This document shows positions 1-6,364 of a DNA stretch of 7,682 nt, in pieces. Every line of letters starts with the position of its first letter. Position 1 is the stretch's first letter. Both the position numbers and the translations under genes were made by a program. Origin of the DNA: Devosia equisanguinis (lineage in GTDB: Bacteria > Pseudomonadota > Alphaproteobacteria > Rhizobiales > Hyphomicrobiaceae); contig CAMDMH010000133.1 of assembly GCA_945901835.1 (NCBI GenBank), positions 1 to 7,682 of the forward strand. The letters are read 5' to 3'. Below the pieces are notes generated by a model. It saw only the letters and a program-made list of their open reading frames with translations, ran no database searches and was not told the DNA's origin.

Positions 1-9
1 CAGCCCTGA

Positions 10-252
10 ACGCACCCACTCAGTCCGTCGAGGACCCTGTTTTTGTCGATGCCCCACTTCGACTGCCCGGCATGGCGACTTCTCGATCTTGCCAATGCAA
101 ATCCCTATTGGGGAGAGCTCGAGCATTTTCATAATTTCAGCCGGCAACGTCTCGACAGCCTCTTGCGCGAAGCTGGCTTCGAGCTGTTGTCCTATGCCGT
201 CAGCGAACGATATCGGATCTGCATGGAAGTGACTGCACGACGACTGGACTGA
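10..252 (+). pseudogene. C-terminal remnant of a class I SAM-dependent methyltransferase
   Basis: The readable segment looks like the last third of a Methyltransf_11/23-type enzyme. It has a beta-strand ending in LFLSMPHFD (the usual post-SAM-site 'LxPGGxLxLSxPN' region), then YWGELEHFHNFS, then LLREAGFELLSY, the common 'EHxHxFSxxxLxxLLxxAGF' end of such enzymes. The C-terminal SERYRICMEV pattern recalls methyltransferases found near surface-polysaccharide genes. Only about 80 codons are open: an in-frame TGA lies at 7-9, and the expected glycine pair before TLFLS reads as Ser-Arg. Just upstream, the +3 frame reads Ala-Leu-Asn-Ala, which would fit the preceding helix, so a one- or two-base frameshift near 11-14 is plausible. 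The only start codons available (TTG at 43, ATG at 49) would remove the SAM-binding half. The gene is therefore called broken or decayed. A sequencing error or an assembly edge is the alternative. The substrate is unknown. Confidence 0.5.
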
Positions 253-297
253 ACCACCGCCCGCGACAACCTGATCTCCGCTTGCATTCCCGTTGCC

Positions 298-379
298 ATC
301 CCGGTGCTTGTCACCGGGGTCTACTCCGACGCACGTCTGCGCTCACGGCACGCTGGGTCCCGGCAACAAGTGCCGGGAC
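298..379. repeat. Pair of REP-like palindromes in inverted orientation
   Basis: Two short hairpins lie 36 bases apart. The first (298-320) has arms CCCGGTG and CACCGGG around loop CTTGT. The second (357-379) has perfect 9-base arms GTCCCGGCA and TGCCGGGAC around loop ACAAG. The loops are reverse complements, and the reverse complement of the first hairpin aligns with the second with two compensatory base-pair changes in the stem. The flanking bases (GGCAACGGGAA and GACAAGGATA after reorientation) are also alike. This is the arrangement of bacterial REP/BIME-type elements, which are mobilised or maintained by RAYT proteins in some genomes. The pair sits between the ends of two convergent genes, so it could also act as a bidirectional transcription stop or an mRNA 3' stabiliser. 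No T-run follows either stem. The family name cannot be given without a genome-wide search. Confidence 0.75.
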
Positions 380-399
380 GACAAGGATAGGATTTCACC

Positions 400-2409
400 T
401 CAAATCGCCAGCCCCAGCCGCACGCCCTCTTCCACCGCGCGCTTGGCATCGAGTTCCCCGGCAAGCCGCGCACCACCGATCAGATGCACGGATTTACCCA
501 GCGCTTGCAGCTCCGTCGCGAGCGCATTCTCCGACACCTGCCCCGCGCACACGACGATCGTGTCCACCTCGATCACACGCGCCACGCCTTCACGCTCGAT
601 GTGAAGGCCCGCCGCGTCGATCTTCACATAGGTCACGCCCGCGACCTGCTCGACGCCGAGATCCTTCAACTCCTGACGCAAAATCCATCCCGTCGTCTTG
701 CCGAGCGTGCGCCCGAAACCTCCCGGCTGACGCTTCAGCAGCACGACCTTTCGCGCAGGCGCACCCAACTCCGGCGCGGTGCCTGCCACGCCCCATCGCC
801 GCGCGAACGCCGCGGGGTCGCTGGCCGACTCGATATCCGCCTGCGCGAGAAACAGCGACACGTCGTGGCCGATACCGCCCGCCCCGATCACCGCCACGCG
901 CGGCCCCACCTTCGCATGCCCCGACAGCGCCGCCTCGTATGACACGACACGACTGTCGTCCGCTCCAGGAATGTCGAGCGGGCGTGGCCGCACGCCGGTT
1001 GCAACCACGTACTCGTCGTCCCCCCCCGCCGACAGCGCCTTCGCATCGACCCGCCGGCCGAGATGCACCGGCACGCCCAGCGCCTGCAACTGCGCGCCAT
1101 AAGCCCGAGCCGCCGAGGCATAATCGGCCTTGCCCGGCACGCGCGCGGCAAGGTTCATTTGCCCGCCGATCTGAGGTGCCGCCTCGAACACCTCGACGCT
1201 GTGCCCGCGCGACGCCGCCTCGATCGCAGCCGCCATGCCAGCCATGCCTGCGCCGACGACCGCGATACGCTTCTTCTTCGGAACCGGAGCTGCCTGATAA
1301 TCAGCCTCGTGGCCCGCGCGCGGATTGACGAGGCAACTGATCACTTTGCTCTCGAAGTAATGATCGAGGCACGCCTGATTGCACGCGATGCAGACGTTGA
1401 TCTCGGCGGGCTTGCCCGCAAACGCCTTCTTGCCGAACGCCGCATCCGCCAGCAGCGGCCGCGCGAGCGAAATGAGATCCGCATCGCCCGCCGCCAGAAT
1501 GCGCTCCGCAAGCGCCGGCGAATTGATACGGTTGCTCGCCGTCACTGGTATGGACAAAGCCCGCTTCAGCTTCCCGATCGCGCCCACGAACGCACCGTGC
1601 GGCACCACGCCGGCGATCGTCGGGATCTTCGCCTCGTGCCAGCCGATGCCGGTATTGATGATGTTGGCGCCGGCAGCCGCGACCTCCTGGCCCACCCAAA
1701 CCGTTTCATCCCAATTCAGCGCGCCTTCGACGAGATCGAGCACCGAATGCCGGTAGACGATCAGGAACCCCGGCCCCAGCGCGCCGCGAATCTGGCGCAC
1801 CACCTCGATCGGAAAACGTGCACGGTTCTCGAGCGATCCGCCCCAGCCGTCCTTGCGATGGTTCGTGCGCGGCGCGAGGAACTGGCTGATCAGATAGCCT
1901 TCCGAGCCCATCACCTCGACGCCATCATAACCCGCTTCCATCGCGAGCATCGACGCCGTCACATAGTCGGCGATGGTTTGCGCGATACCCTCTTCCGTCA
2001 GCTCCTTTGGCGCGCTCTTGTTGAGCGGCGACCGGATCGGCGACGGCGCGACGCTGTCCTCGTGATAGCCATAGCGGCCGGCATGCACGAGCTGCAGCAC
2101 GATCGCGCCGCCCTCGCCATGCACGGCTTCCGTAACCCGCTTGTGAGCCCTTGCCTGCTCGATCGACACGAACGGAACGTCTTCGGCCGCCAACCGGCCC
2201 GCTGCGTTGGGCCCGAACCCGCCGGTGACGATCAGCGCCGCCCCGCCCTTCGCGCGCTCGGCATAAAATCGCGCCATCCGATCGTAGCCGGCAGCCTCGG
2301 TCGTGCTCTCGAGGCCCGTGTGCATCGAACCCATCACGATGCGATTGCGCAGCGTGAGAGGGCCCACGTCGAGCGGCGCCGCCAGCGACTTAAAGCTGTC
2401 CGTTGGCAT
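400..2409 (-). CDS. fadH: NADPH-dependent 2,4-dienoyl-CoA reductase (FadH)
   Basis: This is a cytosolic auxiliary enzyme of beta-oxidation that reduces 2,4-dienoyl-CoA from polyunsaturated acids using NADPH, FAD, a 4Fe-4S cluster and FMN. The 669-residue protein matches E. coli FadH (about 672 residues) in length and along its whole course. Residues 1-330 form an Old Yellow Enzyme TIM barrel with LRNRIVMGSMHTGLE near the start. Catalytic Tyr172 (MGSEGYLIS) and His258 (TGIGWHEA) correspond to E. coli Tyr166 and His252. The cluster ligands Cys340, 343, 347 and 359 are all present (CIACNQAC plus SCLVNPRA). FAD-binding GAGMAG lies at 386-391 and NADPH-binding GAGGIG at 509-514, and the end GELDAKRAVEEG is typical. 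The ATG at 2409 is preferred because AGG lies 8 bases upstream and the N-terminus aligns with FadH. ATG 2427 and GTG 2442 are in-frame alternatives. The gene is monocistronic and divergent from the small membrane protein gene. Substrate range could differ, since related OYE-like reductases share this architecture. Confidence 0.94.
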   Translation of the reverse strand: MPTDSFKSLAAPLDVGPLTLRNRIVMGSMHTGLESTTEAAGYDRMARFYAERAKGGAALIVTGGFGPNAAGRLAAEDVPFVSIEQARAHKRVTEAVHGEGGAIVLQLVHAGRYGYHEDSVAPSPIRSPLNKSAPKELTEEGIAQTIADYVTASMLAMEAGYDGVEVMGSEGYLISQFLAPRTNHRKDGWGGSLENRARFPIEVVRQIRGALGPGFLIVYRHSVLDLVEGALNWDETVWVGQEVAAAGANIINTGIGWHEAKIPTIAGVVPHGAFVGAIGKLKRALSIPVTASNRINSPALAERILAAGDADLISLARPLLADAAFGKKAFAGKPAEINVCIACNQACLDHYFESKVISCLVNPRAGHEADYQAAPVPKKKRIAVVGAGMAGMAAAIEAASRGHSVEVFEAAPQIGGQMNLAARVPGKADYASAARAYGAQLQALGVPVHLGRRVDAKALSAGGDDEYVVATGVRPRPLDIPGADDSRVVSYEAALSGHAKVGPRVAVIGAGGIGHDVSLFLAQADIESASDPAAFARRWGVAGTAPELGAPARKVVLLKRQPGGFGRTLGKTTGWILRQELKDLGVEQVAGVTYVKIDAAGLHIEREGVARVIEVDTIVVCAGQVSENALATELQALGKSVHLIGGARLAGELDAKRAVEEGVRLGLAI

Positions 2410-2450
2410 TGAAAACACCTGTCTCATTTCTATCCGCCGCACGATCGCGA

Positions 2451-2479
2451 ACTATGGCATGCGGACCAATTGCCGCCAA
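2451..2479 (-). promoter_or_regulatory. Candidate sigma-70 type promoter for fadH
   Basis: On the minus strand TTGGCG (2479-2474) and CATAGT (2456-2451) are separated by exactly 17 bases. Each matches the sigma-70 consensus at four of six positions. Transcription would begin near 2444, about 35 bases before the ATG at 2409, which argues against the upstream GTG at 2442 being the start. On consensus match alone this remains weak. Confidence 0.3.
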
Positions 2480-2493
2480 ACGGCCACGCCGTC

Positions 2494-2502
2494 TGCTATT
2501 CT
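2494..2502 (+). promoter_or_regulatory. Possible extended -10 for the small membrane protein gene
   Basis: TGC followed by TATTCT gives an extended -10 pattern 33 bases before the chosen ATG at 2536. No good -35 hexamer lies at the usual distance (TTGCCG at 2470 is 21 bases away). It overlaps the divergent control region shared with fadH. Confidence 0.2.
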
Positions 2503-2522
2503 GTCGTTTGCTACAACCCCAT

Positions 2523-2527
2523 GGAGG
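2523..2527 (+). promoter_or_regulatory. Shine-Dalgarno GGAGG that fixes the start at 2536
   Basis: A full GGAGG lies 8 bases before the ATG at 2536. It overlaps the alternative ATG at 2521, which has no ribosome-binding site of its own. The longer reading from 2470 is therefore unlikely. Confidence 0.7.
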
Positions 2528-2535
2528 GCGCCGCG

Positions 2536-2862
2536 ATGGCCGGACGCGCGATAGGCAAGCTTTTCGTTATGCTGTTCCTGCTGGTGATCGAGGTTTTCCT
2601 CACCATGCTTGTCTATACCTTCCTGAACCTCAAATTCCTCGACACCTTCGGCTATCTCGTCCGCATTTCGGCGGGCGTACTCGACGGCCTGAAAAGTGCG
2701 CTTCTGATCATGCTGCCGGGCTCGGCCAACGCTGCCTACGCAACGTTGTTCGGCGAGCTCGGCCCCAAAGCGATCCTGCTTCTCCTCATCGGTCTCGTCG
2801 TCGCGGCGATCGTCCGCGGCCTCGTCGAGCTGATGGGCCTGTTCGGCCACAGCCCGCGTTAA
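2536..2862 (+). CDS. Small membrane protein of unknown function (108 aa)
   Basis: I do not recognise the family. The product is hydrophobic with a short basic N-terminus (MAGRAIGK), a first membrane helix at about residues 9-31, a central amphipathic stretch with LLIMLPGSAN near 57-66, and a second helix at about 79-98 followed by a short C-terminus ending GHSPR. The central LLIMLP segment could be a short or re-entrant third hydrophobic piece. There is no signal-peptidase motif, lipobox or catalytic motif. Two helices and both short tails suggest a small integral inner-membrane protein. Lysine and arginine sit next to the start and just after the first helix. Start choice rests on GGAGG 8 bases upstream. 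It is divergent from fadH and convergent with the cyclase gene, so it is probably transcribed alone. Codon choice resembles the neighbours and the protein-like hydropathy supports a real gene, but its role is open. Confidence 0.75.
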   Translation: MAGRAIGKLFVMLFLLVIEVFLTMLVYTFLNLKFLDTFGYLVRISAGVLDGLKSALLIMLPGSANAAYATLFGELGPKAILLLLIGLVVAAIVRGLVELMGLFGHSPR

Positions 2863-2868
2863 GTAATA

Positions 2869-2965
2869 CGTAGGTCGGGTCAAGGGCGACTTCGCCCGCG
2901 ACCCGACAAGTTCACTCGCCTTCAAAACCACTCGTCGGGTCGCGCATGGCTCGACCCGACCTACG
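2869..2965. repeat. Nested extragenic palindrome (REP/BIME-like) between convergent genes
   Basis: An outer perfect 13-base inverted repeat, CGTAGGTCGGGTC (2869-2881) and its complement (2953-2965), encloses an inner perfect 11-base inverted repeat, CGCGACCCGAC (2897-2907) with its complement at 2934-2944. As a result the octamer GTCGGGTC or its complement occurs four times in alternating orientation. It can fold either as two side-by-side hairpins (2874-2907 and 2934-2960) or as one long cruciform. The first hairpin has an inner stem GGGCG/CGCCC. This style of GTAGGTCGGGT element is common between genes in proteobacteria. It fills nearly the whole gap between two gene ends and probably also stops transcription from both sides. 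It shares no core with the pair at 298-379. Confidence 0.8.
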
Positions 2966-2973
2966 ACCAGGAC

Positions 2974-3969
2974 TTACAAAATCGCGATCGGATTGACCGG
3001 CGAGCCGACCGCGCCCGTTACCGGCAGCGCCGGTCCGACGAACATGAACTCCCAGCGCTTTTCCTTCGTGCACGCCTTACCGAGCTCGTCGAGCTTGAAG
3101 ATCTCGCCCATCGTCAGTCCCATGATCGGAATGCAGATCCAATGCCAGGGCTGGTTGAGGTTCTCGCCGTCCGCGACCTGGTTGGGCCGCACTTCGACAC
3201 CCCATGTATCGGTCGCGACGGCCGCGACCTCGTGCTCCTGCAGCCAGTCGAGTGTCTCGAACGCGAGGCCCGGCGCATCGCCGCCGGGATAGCCGTCCCA
3301 CGTCTTGTCGTTCCAGCAGCGCTCCATCTGGCCCGTGCGGATCAGCAGATGATCGCCGCGCCCGATCGTGACTTTCTGCGCCTTCGCGCACGCATCGAGA
3401 ATATCGTTGTCGATCGCGAAACCATCCTCGAGCCAATCGACCTTCATGTGCCTGGCGATGTCGAGCAGCACACCGCGCCCGACCATTTTTTCGGCCGTAT
3501 GCTGGATGCCGCACTGGTGCGCGCCGAACGAGTTGACCTCTCGGCAGTCATACCCATTCCACATGTTGTTGCCGTAGAAGATGTGGCCAAGCCCGTCCCA
3601 GTGCGTACCCGACTGCATCGGAAACAGCAGGATGTCGTCGGCCGAGCGGATGCCGCGTTTGTCGAGCACACCGGAATAGGCGTCGGCGCCCGAGCGCAGC
3701 ATTAGATGCACAGGATTGAACCGGCCGACGGGAGGAAACTTCGTCTTGCCGCCCTGCGGGCCGTCCTTGTCGTAGGGGATCGCGAGCGAGACGACCTTGC
3801 CCGTGCGAACGAGCTGCGCCGCCTTCACGACATCGTCGGGCTGGGTGTAGTTCAGCGTGCCGATTTGATCGTTCTTGCCCCACTTGCCCCAGTTCTTGAG
3901 GCGCTCCGCGGCCGCCTCCACGTCCTTCAACGTCAGCTTCTTCGCCTTCTTCGACGCGGCCTTGGCCAT
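2974..3969 (-). CDS. Cyclase-family metal-dependent hydrolase (KynB/isatin hydrolase-like fold)
   Basis: This 331-residue protein belongs to the putative cyclase family (PF04199), whose members include kynurenine formamidase and isatin hydrolase. They open amide or lactone-like bonds at a divalent-metal site, usually Zn or Mn, in the cytosol. The signature SGTHWDGLGH at 120-129 supplies likely ligands His123, Asp125 and His129 (family pattern HxGTHxDxPxH, with Gly-Leu here in place of the usual Pro region). The late WHWICIPIMG...E segment offers His276 and Glu289, matching the catalytic His/Glu of KynB. TDTWGVEV near 253-260 and PALPVTGAVGSPVNP at the end are typical of a longer subgroup than KynB (about 210 residues). 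The N-terminus is lysine-rich and soluble. The ATG at 3969 is chosen for GGGAGGAG 7 bases upstream, and an earlier GTG-type reading would lack one. It is divergent from the Bug receptor gene. The true substrate cannot be read from sequence. Confidence 0.87.
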   Translation of the reverse strand: MAKAASKKAKKLTLKDVEAAAERLKNWGKWGKNDQIGTLNYTQPDDVVKAAQLVRTGKVVSLAIPYDKDGPQGGKTKFPPVGRFNPVHLMLRSGADAYSGVLDKRGIRSADDILLFPMQSGTHWDGLGHIFYGNNMWNGYDCREVNSFGAHQCGIQHTAEKMVGRGVLLDIARHMKVDWLEDGFAIDNDILDACAKAQKVTIGRGDHLLIRTGQMERCWNDKTWDGYPGGDAPGLAFETLDWLQEHEVAAVATDTWGVEVRPNQVADGENLNQPWHWICIPIMGLTMGEIFKLDELGKACTKEKRWEFMFVGPALPVTGAVGSPVNPIAIL

Positions 3970-3976
3970 GGGTACG

Positions 3977-3984
3977 CTCCTCCC
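3977..3984 (-). promoter_or_regulatory. Strong Shine-Dalgarno for the cyclase gene
   Basis: GGGAGGAG on the minus strand ends 7 bases before the ATG at 3969. It decides the start against the reading that begins at 4050, which would add 27 residues unlike the family. Confidence 0.75.
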
Positions 3985-4000
3985 TGCACGTGTTTGATGA

Positions 4001-4021
4001 TCGTTCGATGAGATGGAACGA
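4001..4021. promoter_or_regulatory. Candidate operator dyad in the cyclase leader
   Basis: Perfect 6-base arms TCGTTC and GAACGA flank a 9-base spacer, giving a 21-base dyad centred about 42 bases before the cyclase ATG. A TTGACG hexamer (minus strand, 4050-4045) lies upstream and could be its -35, but no convincing -10 follows. This size and spacing suit a dimeric helix-turn-helix regulator. No regulator gene is visible in the window. Confidence 0.3.
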
Positions 4022-4100
4022 CTTGTCCACGAGGAGTGAAGTTGCGTCAATTGGCTGACCCAGCGCCGATAGCCCTATCTGCAAAGAGGGGATTGAGCCC

Positions 4101-4135
4101 TATACTCGTAGCCGAATTGGCCCCGCAGCTACGAG
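4101..4135 (+). promoter_or_regulatory. TATACT -10 overlapping an 8-base dyad before the receptor gene
   Basis: TATACT (4101-4106) is a good -10 hexamer 49 bases before the ATG at 4156, but no -35 sits at 16-18 bases, which suggests activator dependence if it is used. Perfect arms CTCGTAGC (4105-4112) and GCTACGAG (4128-4135) with a 15-base spacer overlap its end. They could be a repressor site, or a stem in the 5' leader ending 20 bases before the start codon. Confidence 0.35.
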
Positions 4136-4155
4136 GGCCTGTTCGGGGAGGGGCA

Positions 4156-5190
4156 ATGTTCCGCAAGCCAATGGCAACGCTGGTCGCGCTAGCCGCGCTC
4201 GCCAGCATATCCACGTCCACATCGGCACAACCGGCATCCGACTTCTACGCCGGCCGCTCGATCTCGCTGCTGATCGGCTTCGGCTCGGGGGGAGGCAACG
4301 ACACGTGGGCGCGGCTGATCGCGCGCCACATGAGCCGCCACATTCCAGGCGCTCCCAACATCGTGCCGCAGAACGTGCCCGGCGCGGGCGGCCTAGCACT
4401 GGCGAACCAGATCTACACTGTGTCGCCCAAGGACGGCACGGTCATCGCGAGCGTCAGCCGCGGCATCCCGCTCGAGCCGCTATTCGGCGGACAAGGCACC
4501 AGCTTCGATCCCTTGAAGCTCAGCTGGATCGGCAGCCCTGATCGCGACACCGCCATTTGCGTCGCTCGCTCCGACGCCGGGATAGCGAACATCAAGGACC
4601 TCTACGACAAGCCGCTGATCATGGCCGCCACCGGCTCTGGCACCGACAGCGCTCTCTATCCGGAATTCCTGAGCGTGCTCCTCGGCCTCAAACTGAAGAC
4701 CGTGAAAGGGTATAAAGGATCGAACGAGATGCACTTGGCCATCGAGCGCGGCGAAGCGCAGGGCATGTGCGGCAGCCACGACAGCGTGATGCACGGCTCG
4801 ACCTTCGCCAAGGCCGGCAAGCTCACGATCCTGTTCCAGGGCCGGCTCGATCCGGACCCGCGCTTGAAGGGCGTAGCCACTTGGCGTGACGTCGCCCGCA
4901 GCGACGACGAACGCCAGGTCCTGCAACTGTTCCTGACGCGCTCCGCGCTCGGCCGTCCGGTCATGGCGCCCCCCGGCGTGCCACCGGATCGCATCGCCCT
5001 GTTGCGCCGCGCCTTCGATCGGACGATGACCGATGAGCAATTCGTGGCCGACGCCTCCAAGAACGACTTCAAGGTCGATCCGATGACCGGCGAACAACTG
5101 GCCGCCACCCTCGCCACCGCCTACGCCGCCTCGCCCGAGATCATCAAACGCACGCGCGAGGTGCTGGGGCGGGCTGGCGCGGGGAAGTGA
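4156..5190 (+). CDS. Bug-family periplasmic solute receptor (tripartite tricarboxylate transporter type)
   Basis: This is a secreted binding protein that would capture a small organic acid or related solute in the periplasm for a TctA/TctB-type permease. The 344-residue protein starts with a clear signal peptide: basic FRKP, hydrophobic ATLVALAALASI, and probable cleavage after STSA (residue 24). The mature part shows the Bug pattern: YAGRSISLLIGFGSGGGNDTWAR near 31-53 (the loop that usually cradles the ligand carboxylate), NVPGAGGLALAN at 73-84, SPKDGTVIAS near 90-99, and GVPPDRIALLRRAF near 274-287. Two mature cysteines (Cys135 and Cys205) might form a disulfide. The ATG at 4156 follows a GGGGAGGGG ribosome site and is the only start that puts the signal peptide first. 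No tctA or tctB is adjacent, as is common for the many orphan Bug receptors. It is divergent from the hydrolase gene, which hints at a shared substrate. The ligand is unknown. Confidence 0.88.
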   Translation: MFRKPMATLVALAALASISTSTSAQPASDFYAGRSISLLIGFGSGGGNDTWARLIARHMSRHIPGAPNIVPQNVPGAGGLALANQIYTVSPKDGTVIASVSRGIPLEPLFGGQGTSFDPLKLSWIGSPDRDTAICVARSDAGIANIKDLYDKPLIMAATGSGTDSALYPEFLSVLLGLKLKTVKGYKGSNEMHLAIERGEAQGMCGSHDSVMHGSTFAKAGKLTILFQGRLDPDPRLKGVATWRDVARSDDERQVLQLFLTRSALGRPVMAPPGVPPDRIALLRRAFDRTMTDEQFVADASKNDFKVDPMTGEQLAATLATAYAASPEIIKRTREVLGRAGAGK

Positions 5191-5235
5191 CGGCAGGCCA
5201 AACAAAGAGCGAGGCCACAAATCACTGGACGAAAT

Positions 5236-6363
5236 CTACTCCGACACCACCCGCTTCGGCGGCAGCGTCTCGGCTTCCTTGGCGTAGCTCGCTTCCATAC
5301 GCGGCATCAGCCCGTGCTTGGCCAATGACTCCGCGAACATCGAGCGCACTTTCTGTGTCTCGTCGGCGTAGTCGATCTGATTGCCGCCGACCCGCCGGCT
5401 GATCCACGACATCGGCACGCCCTGGCTGTTGCGCGGGCTGTTCCCCGGCTTGAACGCGAGATAACGCGCCGGTGTCGAGCCGCTGTTGAAATGCTGGTGG
5501 AACCAGCCGTTGGGCGGCACGATCATGGTGCCGACCTGCCAGTCGTACCGGCGCGGCTCCTCGCCCTGCGGCCACATCAGCGAGTAACCTTCGCCGGAGA
5601 GCACGATCACGTGCGCACCGGGCCCGTGGTGATGCGCCTTCTTGTAGGTGCCGACGGGGAACTGCGAGATGTGGCTCGGCAGCGAGCCCTTGGCCATGTT
5701 GAAGCGGATGTGGCCCGAGCCCGCGCCACGTTCCTTCGATTCGTGCAGCGGAAGGTTCACCGCGTCCGGCACCATGTTGGTCGTGAGCAGGAACCCTTTC
5801 TGCTCGCCCTTGGCAGCGAAGTAATCCGGCTCGCCGGAGAAGCGGCCCTTGAAATCGTGCTCGCACCCGAAAATGAAACCGGCATCCTCATACAGATTGA
5901 TGAACGGCGGCGCGTTGGTGACGGCGACGAAACGTGCGGGCTCACGGCCAGATGCGTTGAAATGCTGGTGCCAGCAGTTGAGCGGGATCGCGAACATCGC
6001 GCCGGCCTTCCACTCGAAGGTTACGCGCTGCCCAGCGTTATTCCACACGGCCGTCGAGCCGCGCCCCGACAGTACGAGGATCATCTCCTCGAAGATCATC
6101 CGCTGCGGCTCGAGCTGCCGTCCCGCAGGGATCTCGCACACATAGCAATCGATCGTGGTGCGCGAGGCCTCGTGGTTGATGTAGACACCGCGCCCACCAC
6201 GTCGAGCCCACGGCTTCAGATCGACGTGGTGCAGATTCGCAATGTAGTGCGCGGGAATGATGTCTAGCCCTTCGGCGCGTACCCAACACTCGTAAGCGCT
6301 TTCTTTCTCCGTCGCGAACTTCGCGGCGAGATCTTCGGAGACGATGGCGGATCGATCGGTCAT
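5236..6363 (-). CDS. Bicupin protein A (two cupin domains)
   Basis: A 375-residue cytosolic protein with two beta-barrel cupin domains. In the first (about 70-150) the usual HxH of motif 1 is missing (PQRMIFEEMILVLSG), but motif 2 survives as G121...P127...H132...N136. The second (about 230-305) is well kept: GTYKKAHHH gives His244 and His246, His251 stands where the family normally has Glu, and motif 2 is a perfect G(x)5PxG(x)2H(x)3N with His289. A four-histidine metal site in the C-terminal domain is therefore likely. Similar proteins are sometimes labelled ethanolamine ammonia-lyase activating proteins or simply cupin proteins. I know of no firm function, and dioxygenase, isomerase or binding roles are all possible. 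The start is supported by AGGA 8 bases before ATG 6363 and by the alignment with its neighbour B (N-terminal AIVSxxxAxKFATEKE). It lies downstream of B on the same strand and is probably co-transcribed or separately initiated in the 165-base gap. It is convergent with the receptor gene. Confidence 0.85.
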   Translation of the reverse strand: MTDRSAIVSEDLAAKFATEKESAYECWVRAEGLDIIPAHYIANLHHVDLKPWARRGGRGVYINHEASRTTIDCYVCEIPAGRQLEPQRMIFEEMILVLSGRGSTAVWNNAGQRVTFEWKAGAMFAIPLNCWHQHFNASGREPARFVAVTNAPPFINLYEDAGFIFGCEHDFKGRFSGEPDYFAAKGEQKGFLLTTNMVPDAVNLPLHESKERGAGSGHIRFNMAKGSLPSHISQFPVGTYKKAHHHGPGAHVIVLSGEGYSLMWPQGEEPRRYDWQVGTMIVPPNGWFHQHFNSGSTPARYLAFKPGNSPRNSQGVPMSWISRRVGGNQIDYADETQKVRSMFAESLAKHGLMPRMEASYAKEAETLPPKRVVSE

Positions 6364-6364
6364 C

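Noticed and set aside
298..379. CRISPR repeats or an attachment site
   Set aside because: There are only two copies, in inverted rather than direct orientation, with no regular spacers or integrase nearby.
282..1328. Long plus-strand open frame (348 residues, rich in Arg, Pro and Ala)
   Set aside because: It lies mostly antisense to fadH, has the low-complexity composition of GC-rich shadow frames and includes the palindrome pair near its start.
1063..2412. 449-residue plus-strand open frame
   Set aside because: It is antisense to the well-supported fadH, Arg/His/Asp-rich with no recognisable motif; a typical complementary-strand shadow.
2452..2931. 159-residue minus-strand open frame rich in Glu and Gln
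   Set aside because: It runs antisense to the small membrane protein gene and through the palindrome at 2869-2965. The sense gene has GGAGG and proper hydropathy.
4480..5220. 246-residue minus-strand open frame opposite the Bug receptor
   Set aside because: The receptor gene is clear in the other strand, and this frame shows no family pattern or ribosome site.
5191..5235. Terminator between the receptor and bicupin A
   Set aside because: The 45-base convergent gap has no stem longer than four bases and no T-run.
5491..6267. 258-residue plus-strand open frame opposite bicupin A
   Set aside because: Shadow of the conserved bicupin gene, with composition typical of antisense frames.
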